This document shows positions 46,001 to 54,370 of a stretch of 64,000 nt of DNA, in pieces. Positions within the stretch are counted from its first letter, which is position 1; every line of letters begins with the position of its first letter. Location: the NCBI RefSeq assembly GCF_003992595.1, contig NZ_RZNA01000024.1, forward strand, positions 157,382 to 221,381, read 5' to 3'. Source of the stretch: Flagellimonas oceanensis. GTDB lineage: Bacteria; Bacteroidota; Bacteroidia; Flavobacteriales; Flavobacteriaceae. A model generated the notes under the pieces. That model was not told the origin of the DNA. It was given only the letters and a program-made list of their open reading frames with translations, and searched no databases. Position numbers and translations under genes: made by a program.

Positions 46001-46447
46001 AATATATGGATCGTCCATATCTACCCAATACCCAACTTTCTCGGTCATTTCATTCCAAACATCAGTGTAGCGCATTACCGCTTTTTTACAGGCTGCGTTG
46101 TACTCCTCAACCGATATTTTTTTACCGATATCCTCTTTGGTAATGCCCAGTTCCTTCTCCACGCCTATTTCAACGGGCAGTCCGTGGGTATCCCATCCGG
46201 CCTTTCTCTTCACTTGGAAACCTTTCATGGTTTTGTACCGTGGAAAGATATCCTTAATGGTACGGGCCATCACATGATGAATTCCCGGCATTCCGTTTGC
46301 AGATGGAGGGCCTTCGTAAAACACATAGCTCTCCTTGCCTTCCCTTGTGGAAACGCTCTTTTCAAAAATCTGTTTGTCCTTCCAAAAGTCAAGAATGTTC
46401 TCAGATACTTTTGGCAAATCCAATCCCTTATACTCCGCAAACTTCAT
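43046..46447 (-). CDS. ileS: isoleucine--tRNA ligase
   Basis: Charges tRNA-Ile and edits valine. The 1133-residue protein has the class I HIGH variant in EGPPSANGMPGIHHVMA near 45-61, the editing domain (HFLAWTTTPWTLPSNTALTVG), the KMSKS signature as GKKMSKRLGN near 690, and an anticodon-binding C-terminus without an obvious zinc motif. Length fits the longer IleS type found in Bacteroidota. Its stop is four bases from the dksA-like start. A -7 box lies 32-39 bases upstream. Confidence 0.97.
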   Translation of the reverse strand: MKFAEYKGLDLPKVSENILDFWKDKQIFEKSVSTREGKESYVFYEGPPSANGMPGIHHVMARTIKDIFPRYKTMKGFQVKRKAGWDTHGLPVEIGVEKELGITKEDIGKKISVEEYNAACKKAVMRYTDVWNEMTEKVGYWVDMDDPYITYKPKYMESVWWLLKQIYDKGLIYKGYTIQPFSPKAGTGLSSHELNQPGTYQDVTDTTVTAQFKAKTDSLPDFLKDVDGDIHFLAWTTTPWTLPSNTALTVGPKIEYVLVRSYNQYTFEPINVVVAKNLVGYNFSGKFKQVETEEELKSFQEGDKKIPYLVGRSFVGKDMVGIQYEQLIDYVQPYQNPENAFRIISGDFVTTEDGTGIVHTAPTFGADDALVAKQATPEIPPMLVLDENDNPVPLVDLQGKFRPEMKEFGGKYVKNEYYDEGEAPEKSVDVEIAIKLKIENKAFKVEKYVHSYPNCWRTDKPILYYPLNSWFIKVTDVKDRMFELNQTINWKPKSTGEGRFGNWLANANDWNLSRSRYWGIPLPIWRTEDGKEELIIGSVEELKSEMAKAVEAGLMDKDVFEDFVVGDMSEENYDKIDLHKNIVDGITLVSPSGQPMKREADLIDVWFDSGSMPYAQWHYPFENKELIDDGVAFPANFIAEGVDQTRGWFYTLHAIGTMVFDSIAYKNVVSNGLVLDKEGKKMSKRLGNAVDPFEVLPEHGPDATRWYMISNANPWDNLKFDIEGVVEVKRKFFGTLYNTYSFMSLYANIDEFDYSEADIPLEERPEIDQWILSELHTLIKNVDEAYGDYEATRAARMISDYVQENLSNWYVRLCRRRFWKGDYGTDKISAYQTLYTCLATVAKLSAPIAPFFMDQLYRDLDATTKKEGFESVHLAEFPVFDADMVNKDLERKMQLAQKISSLVLSIRQKEKIKVRQPLQKIMIPVLDDQQRNDIEAVSNLVKSEVNVKEIEMLDDASGVLVKQIKPNFKVLGPKFGKDMKAIAAEVSKLGQEDIQKIEREGELVLQLENKTVNLQLTDVDISSQDIEGWLVASAGPLTVALDVIIDETLRKEGIARELVNRIQNLRKESGFEVTDKIDIKILKDGLVENAVSSNEDYIKTETLTAELNFEEKLEEGTEIAFDEVNTKLFIQKH

Positions 46448-46478
46448 ATACTGCTTCTTCTACTAGAATTCAAGTTTG

Positions 46479-46486
46479 CAAAATTA
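46479..46486 (-). promoter_or_regulatory. -7 box for ileS
   Basis: On the minus strand this reads TAATTTTG followed by C, matching TAnnTTTG, and implies a leader of about 25 bases. No TTG was found at the expected -33 place. Confidence 0.45.
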
Positions 46487-46627
46487 TAAATTTAGATGGA
46501 ATTATACTCTCCCTTTTAGCATTAGAATTCACATAATTCCCTTAACCTAAATATGATATGCATGCTAGCATAGATTTATATTTATTTACCTATCTTACTT
46601 TATTATTAACACTTAACCATTTATATT

Positions 46628-46942
46628 ATGAAAAAAGTATTGTTTACTGCCATTGCCTTGACCTTATCGATGTCTGTCATGACTTCCTGTAGGGATACCA
46701 AGGACAAAACAGAGGAGGCTACTGAAGAAGCAGCCAAGACCATGGAAGAGGCTGGCGAAGATTTGGAAAACGCAGCAAAAGATGCTGCTGATGCCATGGA
46801 AAAAGCTGGCGAAGAAGCCAAAGAAATGGGCGAAAAAGCACTGGACAGTATCAAAAAAGCCGGTAAAGAAACCATGGACGCCGCAGAAAAGGCTGGCGAG
46901 GACATGAAGGAAGCTGCCAAAAAAGCTATCGACAGCATCTAG
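46628..46942 (+). CDS. small helical repeat lipoprotein (LEA-like)
   Basis: A 104-residue protein with a lipoprotein signal (lipobox ending at Cys21 in MTSC). The mature part is almost only Ala, Glu, Lys, Asp, Gly and Met and repeats units such as EEAGEDLENAAKDAADAMEK and EKAGEDMKEAAKKAIDS. The period is near 11 residues, which gives a long amphipathic helix like LEA or YtxH proteins. Such proteins protect membranes or proteins under stress; this is inference from composition. It has its own terminator and is divergent from ileS, with 180 bases between. Confidence 0.7.
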   Translation: MKKVLFTAIALTLSMSVMTSCRDTKDKTEEATEEAAKTMEEAGEDLENAAKDAADAMEKAGEEAKEMGEKALDSIKKAGKETMDAAEKAGEDMKEAAKKAIDSI

Positions 46943-46978
46943 TCCAAGACTAATTCAAAACAACTTCTCAACAAAAAG

Positions 46979-47009
46979 AAGGCTCGGACATTTCCGGGCC
47001 TTTGTTTTT
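46979..47009 (+). terminator. terminator of the helical lipoprotein gene
   Basis: AAGGCTCGGA pairs with TCCGGGCCTT (one G-T pair) around CATT, then TGTTTTT follows. It abuts the stop codon of the opposing TonB receptor gene. Confidence 0.8.
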
Positions 47010-49428
47010 AAAATACGTATCCCAATCCCAAAATCAAGTTGGTGCCTGGGGCAACAATCCCCGAGGAATACATTCGGTATCGCTGATTGGTCATATTTTC
47101 CAAACTCAGGGAAGCCTTTAATGCATTGGTAATTTGATATTGTGATCGAAAATTCAATGTATACCACGATGGTGCATACGGATTTCCATTGGCGTCGCTT
47201 GCATACATATAGGTTTTCCCTCGTTCGGAAAGGGCCAAATCATCATTACTGACCTCTCCGTTATAATTGACGAACACATCTGCTTTCAGTTTTTGGTCTT
47301 CCCAAATCAAATGAATGTCTCCGAAAGTGGGCGCGGCATGGCGAGATGGGCTATCCGTACCATCGTCATCCTCCTCGATGCCCTCAGTCAATGTTAGATT
47401 GGAATTCAAGGACAGGTTTTCAGTAAAATAGGTCTCCAACCCGAACTCAAACCCATACACATAGGCTTTAGCGGCATTTTGAATGGCCTGTACATTGCTG
47501 GGCTCGCCATTGTAGTCAATTTCTGTTTGACCTCCGAAGCTAAAATCCCTCCTAACTAAGGCATCGACCAAATAAGTGTAGTACGCAGCACCTTTTAAAA
47601 CGACAACATCGTTGAAGTTCTTCCTGATGCCCAATTCCCCATTGTAAGCGTACTCAGGTTCCAAATCGGGGTTCGGCACTACAACAGAGCCTGGTTCCGA
47701 ATCAAATATTTTCCCGATATCGTCAATATTCGGTGCCCTAAACCCTGTGGAGCCATTCAAAGTAACCTGCAAATCGGACCTTGGGAACCAGCTCAACCCC
47801 AAACTTCCGGTAAGTGCTCCGGTAATAATATCGGCTTCATCAAAAGGAAAGGGATAAAAAGTAGTATCGAATGTGGCATCCACCCATACTTGGCTATATC
47901 TAATGCCCGACAACAAGGAAAGGTTTGGTTTCAACTGATACTCTCCATTGATGTAGCCCGCGAAGGTTTGCCAAGTGGCCCCATCGGGATATCTGGAAGC
48001 TGTTTCCTCCACCTCATCGGTTTCAATATTCCGCATGCTTCCTTCGGAATTGACCTTGTTGAAAATATATTCAGCCCCGTAGTACAAATTAAGAGCTCCT
48101 ATTTTTTTGTTCTCAAAATCCAAGTTTACCGATAATGCATCCACTTTTTCACGGGTGGAGTACAACGCTACATCCTGAAAACCCCTATCGTGTCGGCTTT
48201 CTTCAAAAAACTGATAGGCTGTGGTCAACTTTACCCCATCGTAGAACTTGTTTCTTCCTTTTTGAGTGATTTGAAAGTTCCCCATGAACCATTTTTGGGG
48301 ACCGTAGTACCATTCAGCGGAACGGAGTCCATCCCCATCCCTGTTTGGTCTGATCAATCTATCATACCTTGGATAATCCGAGGTTTCGGAATAATATAAC
48401 CCTAAATCGTAGTTCCATGTGGTATTGGGCTTGTAGGTAAACTTTTGAAGCAAATTGATTTGGTCATAGCCAGAACTTACCTGTTTTTTGGGATCTTCGT
48501 TCGCCACCACGACATCGGTGCCGTTCTCACGAACCACATAATTGGGTCGCAAATAGGATTCGGGACCGTGCTCGCCCATCTTCAGGTCATCAAAACTGTT
48601 ATAAGTAAAACTGGTGTATGAAGCCCATTTCTGCTTTCCAAAATTAAAATCCAAATGAGCTGTATTTTCACTATTGGCCGATGCAAATCTATATTTCACA
48701 TTTCCAGAAAAAGCCAAACTGTCTGCATAGGAGAAGTGAGGGGTCTGAGTGTAGAAGTTCATCACGCCCCCTATGGCATCACTACCATAAATAACCGAAC
48801 CCGGACCAAAGGTCACTTCTGTTTTTTTAATGGTAAATGGATCTATGGATATTACATTTTGAAGGTTCCCACCCCGAAAAATCGCATTGTTCATGCGAAC
48901 GCCATCTACGGACAGTAAAATTCGATTGGTCGCAAATCCCCTGATCATGGGGCTACCCCCGCCCAATTGACTTTTTTGCACAAATACTTTTCCGCTATGC
49001 TGCAAAAGGTCAGCAGAGGTCTGCGGATTTGCAAAAGCTATGCTTCGGGCATCAAAGGTTTCGATTTTTTGAGGAATATGTTTTTTCTGCTGCTCCCACT
49101 TGGAAACGGACATGACCACTTCCTGAAGCTCTTCGGTCTTTAAACTAAGGTACACTCGGTTTCCCCGCCTTTCAATTTGGGATTTTGTCGATGCGAATGG
49201 TTCATAGCTGATATGTCTGAAGGTTATTTTCTCATTGGGCGAGAAAATATCCAACTCAGTTTTCCCATTGTCATCTGTGACAGTGGTCTTGGACTGGTCT
49301 TTGTTATATATGGCGATATTGTCAACAGGAATACCCGTATCAGCATCCAACACGGTTATTTCTTGAGCATAAAATGTCAGGGTAGATAAAAGGGAAATTA
49401 GGGTTAAGGTTTGTTTTAGGTTTTGCAT
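47008..49428 (-). CDS. TonB-dependent receptor, heme/hemoglobin-type plug
   Basis: An 806-residue outer-membrane receptor. It has a signal peptide (1-21, ending FYAQ), a carboxypeptidase-regulatory-like N-terminal region at about 22-100 (ITVLDADTGIPVDNIAIYNK), and a plug with SGKVFVQKSQLGGGSPMIRG and ILLSVDGVRMNNAIFRGGN. These plug features resemble hemoglobin/transferrin-type receptors. The barrel ends NLILGLGYVF. Heme or iron-protein import is inferred from the plug only. It lies two bases after recO, so it is transcribed with the recombination gene. Confidence 0.88.
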   Translation of the reverse strand: MQNLKQTLTLISLLSTLTFYAQEITVLDADTGIPVDNIAIYNKDQSKTTVTDDNGKTELDIFSPNEKITFRHISYEPFASTKSQIERRGNRVYLSLKTEELQEVVMSVSKWEQQKKHIPQKIETFDARSIAFANPQTSADLLQHSGKVFVQKSQLGGGSPMIRGFATNRILLSVDGVRMNNAIFRGGNLQNVISIDPFTIKKTEVTFGPGSVIYGSDAIGGVMNFYTQTPHFSYADSLAFSGNVKYRFASANSENTAHLDFNFGKQKWASYTSFTYNSFDDLKMGEHGPESYLRPNYVVRENGTDVVVANEDPKKQVSSGYDQINLLQKFTYKPNTTWNYDLGLYYSETSDYPRYDRLIRPNRDGDGLRSAEWYYGPQKWFMGNFQITQKGRNKFYDGVKLTTAYQFFEESRHDRGFQDVALYSTREKVDALSVNLDFENKKIGALNLYYGAEYIFNKVNSEGSMRNIETDEVEETASRYPDGATWQTFAGYINGEYQLKPNLSLLSGIRYSQVWVDATFDTTFYPFPFDEADIITGALTGSLGLSWFPRSDLQVTLNGSTGFRAPNIDDIGKIFDSEPGSVVVPNPDLEPEYAYNGELGIRKNFNDVVVLKGAAYYTYLVDALVRRDFSFGGQTEIDYNGEPSNVQAIQNAAKAYVYGFEFGLETYFTENLSLNSNLTLTEGIEEDDDGTDSPSRHAAPTFGDIHLIWEDQKLKADVFVNYNGEVSNDDLALSERGKTYMYASDANGNPYAPSWYTLNFRSQYQITNALKASLSLENMTNQRYRMYSSGIVAPGTNLILGLGYVF

Positions 49429-49430
49429 TT

Positions 49431-50150
49431 TTAAGTAAATACCGCATTTAATACGGCGAGAGACTTTGGCTCCCGAAATCCATGCACATGCAAACGAAAA
49501 TATTGGATTATCGTTTTTAAGAGTTCCCGCCTGTTCGACTTAGTTAGTTGTATTGTCTGTAATGCCTCAAAATCCATGCCCAAAAATTTCTTAAAACTTT
49601 CTAGATTATCGTTCTGAATCAATGGGTTAAGTGATGGCGTTTTACAAAAGCTGCCTTCCATCAAATCAAAAAACGGCGAGTCTTGGTAGGATGTATCCGG
49701 ATAGAAGCCCAGATACCGGGTCAAATTCAGTAAAAACAAGATGTGAAAATTGGCTGATAATTGATGGATATCCATCCAATGCAGTGCATATTCCAAGTAA
49801 TTGAACAGGCTTTCATCCTGTTCTTGCTCTTGAATACTGTTGCCCAACATCTCCGCCAAAAAAAGAACCACACTGTTCTTTATCACATCGGTGTGCAAGG
49901 TTTGGTAGGGAATGGACACTTTAACATCCCTAATGCTTTCCAATGTCCCTTTGTTCTTGTGGTTGGCCACAATTTCCAATTGCATCAACGGAAGAAAATA
50001 GGCTGGTCTGATTTTAGCCTTTTTAGAGGCAAGCACCCCTTTGAGCAAATACGATTTTACCCCATCGGATTGGGTAAAGGCCCTAACAATAAGACTGGTA
50101 TCCCCATACTTTATGGAGGAGAGTACTATGGCCTTTGTTGTGATTTGCAT
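49431..50150 (-). CDS. recO: DNA repair protein RecO
   Basis: RecO loads RecA onto SSB-coated single-stranded DNA. The 239-residue protein has an N-terminal OB fold (TTKAIVLSSIKYGDTSLIVR near 3-22, and KSYLLKGVLASKKAKIRPAY with LPLMQLEIV), then a helical domain. The zinc-finger cysteines of some RecO proteins are absent. Length is normal. It lies between the gdhA terminator (upstream) and the heme-type TonB receptor (downstream, two-base gap). Confidence 0.93.
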   Translation of the reverse strand: MQITTKAIVLSSIKYGDTSLIVRAFTQSDGVKSYLLKGVLASKKAKIRPAYFLPLMQLEIVANHKNKGTLESIRDVKVSIPYQTLHTDVIKNSVVLFLAEMLGNSIQEQEQDESLFNYLEYALHWMDIHQLSANFHILFLLNLTRYLGFYPDTSYQDSPFFDLMEGSFCKTPSLNPLIQNDNLESFKKFLGMDFEALQTIQLTKSNRRELLKTIIQYFRLHVHGFREPKSLAVLNAVFT

Positions 50151-50157
50151 GGGCTAA

Positions 50158-50209
50158 TAAAAAAGCAGTTACCGGAAGTGTAAAAGTAATCACTCCTTCC
50201 GGTAACTGC
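50158..50209 (-). terminator. terminator of gdhA
   Basis: GCAGTTACCGGAAG pairs with CTTCCGGTAACTGC, a perfect 14-bp stem with a partly pairing inner loop, and the minus strand ends in six T. It lies between gdhA and recO. Confidence 0.88.
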
Positions 50210-50216
50210 CAACCAA

Positions 50217-50235
50217 AAACCATTCTCGATGGTTT
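50217..50235 (-). terminator. second hairpin after gdhA
   Basis: AAACCAT-TCTCG-ATGGTTT forms a 7-bp stem four bases after the gdhA stop, with TT after it on the minus strand. It may be an extra weak terminator or a 3' stabiliser. Confidence 0.45.
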
Positions 50236-50238
50236 ATG

Positions 50239-51591
50239 TTATATCACTCCTTGGGCCAACATGGCATCTGCAACCTTAACAAAGCCAGCTATATTGGCTC
50301 CTTTTACGTAGTTGCAATAGCCATCCTCATCCCCGTATTGCATACAGGCATCGTGGATATCGGACATAATTCCCTTCAATCGCTTGTCCACTTCTTCACG
50401 GGTCCAACTGATTCGCAATGAGTTCTGGCTCATCTCCAATCCTGAAGTGGCCACACCCCCTGCATTGGAAGCTTTACCTGGTGCGAACAAGATTTTGGCA
50501 TCGTGAAATGCATGGATAGCCTCTGGTGTAGATGGCATGTTTGCTCCTTCTGCCACGGCGATGCACCCATTTTTGATCAATGTTGCAGCAGCGTCACCAT
50601 CCAATTCGTTTTGGGTGGCACATGGCAAGGCAATATCACAAGCTACTTTCCATGGCGTTTCTCCTTTGTGGAATTCTGCTGATGGGTATTTATCGACATA
50701 CTCGGAAATCCTTCCGCGTTTGTTGTTTTTCAAATCCATTACAAAGGCCAGCTTTTCCTCGTCAATACCATCCTTATCGTAGATGAACCCACCTGAATCG
50801 GAAAGCGTCAACACGGTACCTCCAAGGTGTAATACCTTTTCGGCTGCGTATTGGGCCACATTACCGGAACCTGAAATCACGACTTTTTTCCCTTCAAAGG
50901 TTTCATTTTGTGTTTTCAGCATGCTATCGGCAAAGTAAACGGTACCATAACCGGTAGCTTCCGGACGAATCAAGGAACCTCCCCAAGAAAGTCCTTTACC
51001 CGTCAACACCCCGGTAAACTCATTACGTATTTTCTTGTACATCCCGAACAAGAATCCGATTTCACGGGCCCCAACTCCAATATCCCCTGCGGGAATATCG
51101 GTGTTTGGACCAATGTGTCGGCACAATTCCGTCATAAACGCATGGCAAAAACGCATGATTTCATCATCAGACTTGCCTTTGGGGTCAAAGTCAGAACCAC
51201 CTTTACCTCCACCCATGGGCAGGGTAGTTAAACTATTCTTGAATACTTGTTCAAATGCCAAGAATTTCAGAACACTGGCGTTTACAGTCGGGTGAAAACG
51301 AAGTCCACCTTTGTAAGGTCCTATGGCTGAGTTCATTTGCACACGGTAACCGCGGTTCACATGGATTTCTCCATCATCGTCTATCCAAGCAACACGGAAC
51401 GAGATCAATCGCTCTGGCTCCACCATTCGTAGAAGGATATTCTTACCGTAGTAAATATCATTTTGCGCGATATAAGGTATCACGGTTTCGGCTACCTCTT
51501 GTACCGCTTGGATGAATTCTGGCTCGTGACCATTTCTGGAGATCACCTCATCCATGAACACTTTTATTTTATCATCTATATTTTCTTCCAT
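50239..51591 (-). CDS. gdhA: NADP-dependent glutamate dehydrogenase
   Basis: Makes glutamate from 2-oxoglutarate and ammonia. The 450-residue protein is the hexameric small type. Visible motifs are YKGGLRFHPTVNASVLKFLA near 93-112, the active-site Lys in LPMGGGKGGSDFDPKGKSD, AGDIGVGAREIGFLFG, the Rossmann SGSGNVAQYAAEKV, and PGKASNAGGVATSGLEMSQN near the end. Length and motifs are normal. It has a -7 box 71-78 bases upstream and two hairpins after it. Confidence 0.97.
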   Translation of the reverse strand: MEENIDDKIKVFMDEVISRNGHEPEFIQAVQEVAETVIPYIAQNDIYYGKNILLRMVEPERLISFRVAWIDDDGEIHVNRGYRVQMNSAIGPYKGGLRFHPTVNASVLKFLAFEQVFKNSLTTLPMGGGKGGSDFDPKGKSDDEIMRFCHAFMTELCRHIGPNTDIPAGDIGVGAREIGFLFGMYKKIRNEFTGVLTGKGLSWGGSLIRPEATGYGTVYFADSMLKTQNETFEGKKVVISGSGNVAQYAAEKVLHLGGTVLTLSDSGGFIYDKDGIDEEKLAFVMDLKNNKRGRISEYVDKYPSAEFHKGETPWKVACDIALPCATQNELDGDAAATLIKNGCIAVAEGANMPSTPEAIHAFHDAKILFAPGKASNAGGVATSGLEMSQNSLRISWTREEVDKRLKGIMSDIHDACMQYGDEDGYCNYVKGANIAGFVKVADAMLAQGVI

Positions 51592-51661
51592 ATCTGGGTT
51601 AAAAATTAATTGTTTTTCCGTTATCGAAAAGTGCTGTTTTATTGAATTATGAATTTCAGGG

Positions 51662-51669
51662 CAAAATTA
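51662..51669 (-). promoter_or_regulatory. -7 box for gdhA
   Basis: On the minus strand this reads TAATTTTG, matching TAnnTTTG, and implies a leader of about 64 bases. The surrounding 129-base gap is A+T rich and shows no other clear site. Confidence 0.4.
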
Positions 51670-51720
51670 TATTATTTCAATAATTTGAATATTTATTTTT
51701 TATAAATTTTTCAAAAAATC

Positions 51721-52875
51721 TTAATTAAGTGCCTGTTCGAGGTCGGCAATCAAATCTTCCACATCCTCAATGCCTACACTCAGTCGGATGAGGGCATCAA
51801 CAACGCCATTTTTCTCGCGTTCTTCATTAGGAATACTGCCATGCGACATACTCGCTGGATGCCCCACCAAACTTTCAACACCTCCTAACGATTCAGCTAG
51901 GGTAAATATTTGAAGGCTCTCCACAATTTTAATGGCATCTTCATAACTTCCGCCTTTAGGCACAAAGGAAATCATTCCCCCAAAACCACTCATCTGCCTT
52001 TTGGCTACTTCGTGGTTCGGGTGGTGTGCAAAGCCTGGCCAGTATACTTTATCGATTTTAGCGTGATTCTCCAAATATTTAGCGATGGATTCCCCGTTTT
52101 CGCAATGTCGCTGCATACGAACATGGAGGGTTTTTATTCCTCGAAGCGTCAAAAAGCTGTCCATGGGACCACAAATACCCCCGCTGGACTTTTGGATAAA
52201 GTACAATTGATCGGCCAATGCTTGGTCTTTAACCACTAAGGCTCCGACCACAACATCACTATGGCCCGCCAAATATTTGGTGGCGGAATGCATGATAATA
52301 TCCGCTCCCAATTCTAGAGGTCGCTGCAAATAAGGCGTAGCAAACGTATTGTCCACCGCCAATAGTAACTTCTGTGCCTTTGTGATTTTGGATACGGCAG
52401 CTATATCAATAATGTTCATCATGGGGTTGGTCGGTGTTTCCACCCAGACCAATTTGGTGCTTTCATTGATTTGCGAAGTCAATTCCTGCATATCCACCAT
52501 CTCCGAAAACCGAAACTTGATTCCATATTTTTCATACACCCCCTTAAAAAGTCGGTAGCTGCCCCCATAAAGGTCGCTGGTACAAATGACCTCATCGCCC
52601 GGAACCAATAATTTCATCACGGCATCAATGGCGGCCATTCCGCTGCCAAAAGCCATCCCGAATTGGCCATTTTCCAAACTGGCAATGGCATTTTCCAAAG
52701 CTGTTCTTGTTGGGTTTGCCCCTCTGGAATATTCGAAGCCTTTGTGCCCCCCAGGGGTGGGTTGTGCATAAGTGGATGTTTGATATATGGGCGGCATCAC
52801 AGCTCCATAAGCCGCATCCGGTTGTTGTCCTCCGTGAATCGCTCTACTATTGAATTTCAACTCTTTTTTGCCCAT
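51721..52875 (-). CDS. cystathionine gamma-synthase / PLP-dependent Cys-Met metabolism enzyme
   Basis: A 384-residue fold-type I PLP enzyme of sulfur amino acid metabolism. Motifs are FEYSRGANPTRTALENAIAS near 46-65, AFGSGMAAIDAVM, VETPTNPMMNIIDI, and the PLP-binding Lys in MHSATKYLAGHSDVVVGA near 196-213. The C-terminal SLGGVESLVGHPASMSH is typical of gamma-synthases and gamma-lyases, which cannot be separated by eye. I chose the ATG of MGKKELKF at 52875 over an upstream one at 52896. It is divergent from a DUF3298 lipoprotein gene. Confidence 0.92.
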   Translation of the reverse strand: MGKKELKFNSRAIHGGQQPDAAYGAVMPPIYQTSTYAQPTPGGHKGFEYSRGANPTRTALENAIASLENGQFGMAFGSGMAAIDAVMKLLVPGDEVICTSDLYGGSYRLFKGVYEKYGIKFRFSEMVDMQELTSQINESTKLVWVETPTNPMMNIIDIAAVSKITKAQKLLLAVDNTFATPYLQRPLELGADIIMHSATKYLAGHSDVVVGALVVKDQALADQLYFIQKSSGGICGPMDSFLTLRGIKTLHVRMQRHCENGESIAKYLENHAKIDKVYWPGFAHHPNHEVAKRQMSGFGGMISFVPKGGSYEDAIKIVESLQIFTLAESLGGVESLVGHPASMSHGSIPNEEREKNGVVDALIRLSVGIEDVEDLIADLEQALN

Positions 52876-52949
52876 GCTAAAACTATCTTCATACAAATGT
52901 ATCGTTATCTTTCCGAAGTATTATTTTTGAAGACCCAAAACCTCGAATC

Positions 52950-53693
52950 ATGAAAAGAAACCTTGCCTCTCTTTTATGTTTAATCCTCTTATTCGGTTGC
53001 CAAACTGAGAGCAAACTTACTTTTGAACCTGTTCAATTACAGGGAGAGAATTGTGAAGATTGTCCTAGAATCGACATCAACATTCCCAATGCATTGGACA
53101 GTTCCCCCATTTCCGAAGCCATAAATAGGTCTTTACGGGAGGAAATCATCAGTATTTTATCGTTTACCGAAGATAAGGACATCGATACTCCGGAGAAGGC
53201 CCTGCAATCCTTTACCGAAAGCTTTAAAGAGGTAAAGACCAAATTCCCCGACGAGGTACAATGGGAAGCCGAAATAGAGGGCGAAGTGATTTATGAGGAT
53301 GAGAACATCATTACCATATTGATGAACTCCTACTCATTTACGGGAGGGGCACACGGATATGCTTCCGCCTCCTATCTCAATTTTGATAAAAAACAAGGCA
53401 CGGAATTGGATAACTGGGACCTTTTTGATGATTTGGAAGGGTTAGAGGCATATGCCGAAGCCAAGTTTCGCGAACAGGAGAAAATCCCGCAGGATGCCAA
53501 CATCAACGATACGGGTTTTATGTTTGAAAGTGATGCCTTTCATTTGCCCAACAATATTGGGTATACCATTGAAGGGTTAAAGTTAATCTACAACCAATAC
53601 GAAGTAGCTTCCTACGCAGATGGTCCCATTGAATTGGTTTTACCATACAGCGAAATCAACCCTTATCTCAAGTACAAGGTGAAAACAGAATAG
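52950..53693 (+). CDS. DUF4163/DUF3298 lipoprotein
   Basis: A 247-residue lipoprotein (lipobox ending at the Cys of LFGCQTES). The mature part has a DUF4163 (PdaC-like) region at about 40-130 and a DUF3298 region near the C-terminus. The hallmark SFTGGAHGYASASYLNFDKK lies near 129-148, and LVLPYSEINPYLKYKV at the end. The family is found in the periplasm, sometimes with anti-sigma or deacetylase domains, and has no set function. The next gene, on the other strand, is a broken TraO-like gene five bases away. Confidence 0.82.
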   Translation: MKRNLASLLCLILLFGCQTESKLTFEPVQLQGENCEDCPRIDINIPNALDSSPISEAINRSLREEIISILSFTEDKDIDTPEKALQSFTESFKEVKTKFPDEVQWEAEIEGEVIYEDENIITILMNSYSFTGGAHGYASASYLNFDKKQGTELDNWDLFDDLEGLEAYAEAKFREQEKIPQDANINDTGFMFESDAFHLPNNIGYTIEGLKLIYNQYEVASYADGPIELVLPYSEINPYLKYKVKTE

Positions 53694-53698
53694 TTGCC

Positions 53699-54253
53699 TT
53701 ACCTAAAATAGTACCGAAGCCCTGCTCCCAATAACAAGCTAGAATCGTTAAGGTCACTATTGAAATGGTAGTAACCGTTAATGGGGACAATCAGGGAAAA
53801 ACGACCGGAGATGTAGAAGTCCATCTCAAAAGAAGCATATCCTCCATAAATAAAACTACTTTCCACTTCCTCGGGTGCATCAAACGGAAAATAGGTCTCA
53901 CCATCGTTAATGTATTTGTATCCTACGGATGGTCCCCCACCAAAATAGAAGAAGATGCCTCGCTTGGGAGAAGTCAAAATAGTGGTAAAATATCCTATGC
54001 CCAGCAGATAATCATCATAAGGGAATTCCACACCGGAACCGGGCTTGTCTTTGGAAAAAGTCGCTGCCCAGGATACCTGAACATAATCCGTGGTGCTATG
54101 ATAATGGTTTGCGTTCTACTGTAAACCATATCCGTCAGTTTTGTAGGTGGGCACCAAACCCAAGGAAAGGTTGCCTCGTTGTGAAAATACTTTTTGGGTA
54201 GGGAAAACAAGGAGTACCAGCAGTGCCCCAAAGCATAAATGGTAGTGTTTCAT
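53699..54253 (-). pseudogene. TraO-like outer-membrane barrel gene with in-frame stop
   Basis: From the ATG at 54253 the frame reads a signal peptide (MKHYHLCFGALLVLLVFPTQ, then VFSQ) and GNLSLGLVPTYKTDGYGLQ, then a TAG at 54118-54116. The same frame continues without a break as TTDYVQVSWAATFS, YDDYLLGIGYFTTI, FFYFGGGPSVGYKY, SFIYGGYASFEMDFYISGRF and LLLGAGLRYYFR. The second half resembles Bacteroidota conjugal transfer protein TraO. One nonsense codon breaks a 184-codon gene. No other conjugation genes are near, so it may be a TraO relative with another role, now lost. Confidence 0.75.
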
Positions 54254-54370
54254 TTTAATTAAGATTTGGGTTCTTAAATTCTGGCAAACAAATATAACTG
54301 ATTTTCAAGTAGTTATACTTCCCTGCCAATATTTTGATGAAAGAAGGGAATTTTAACCCTGGCAAAAAAA

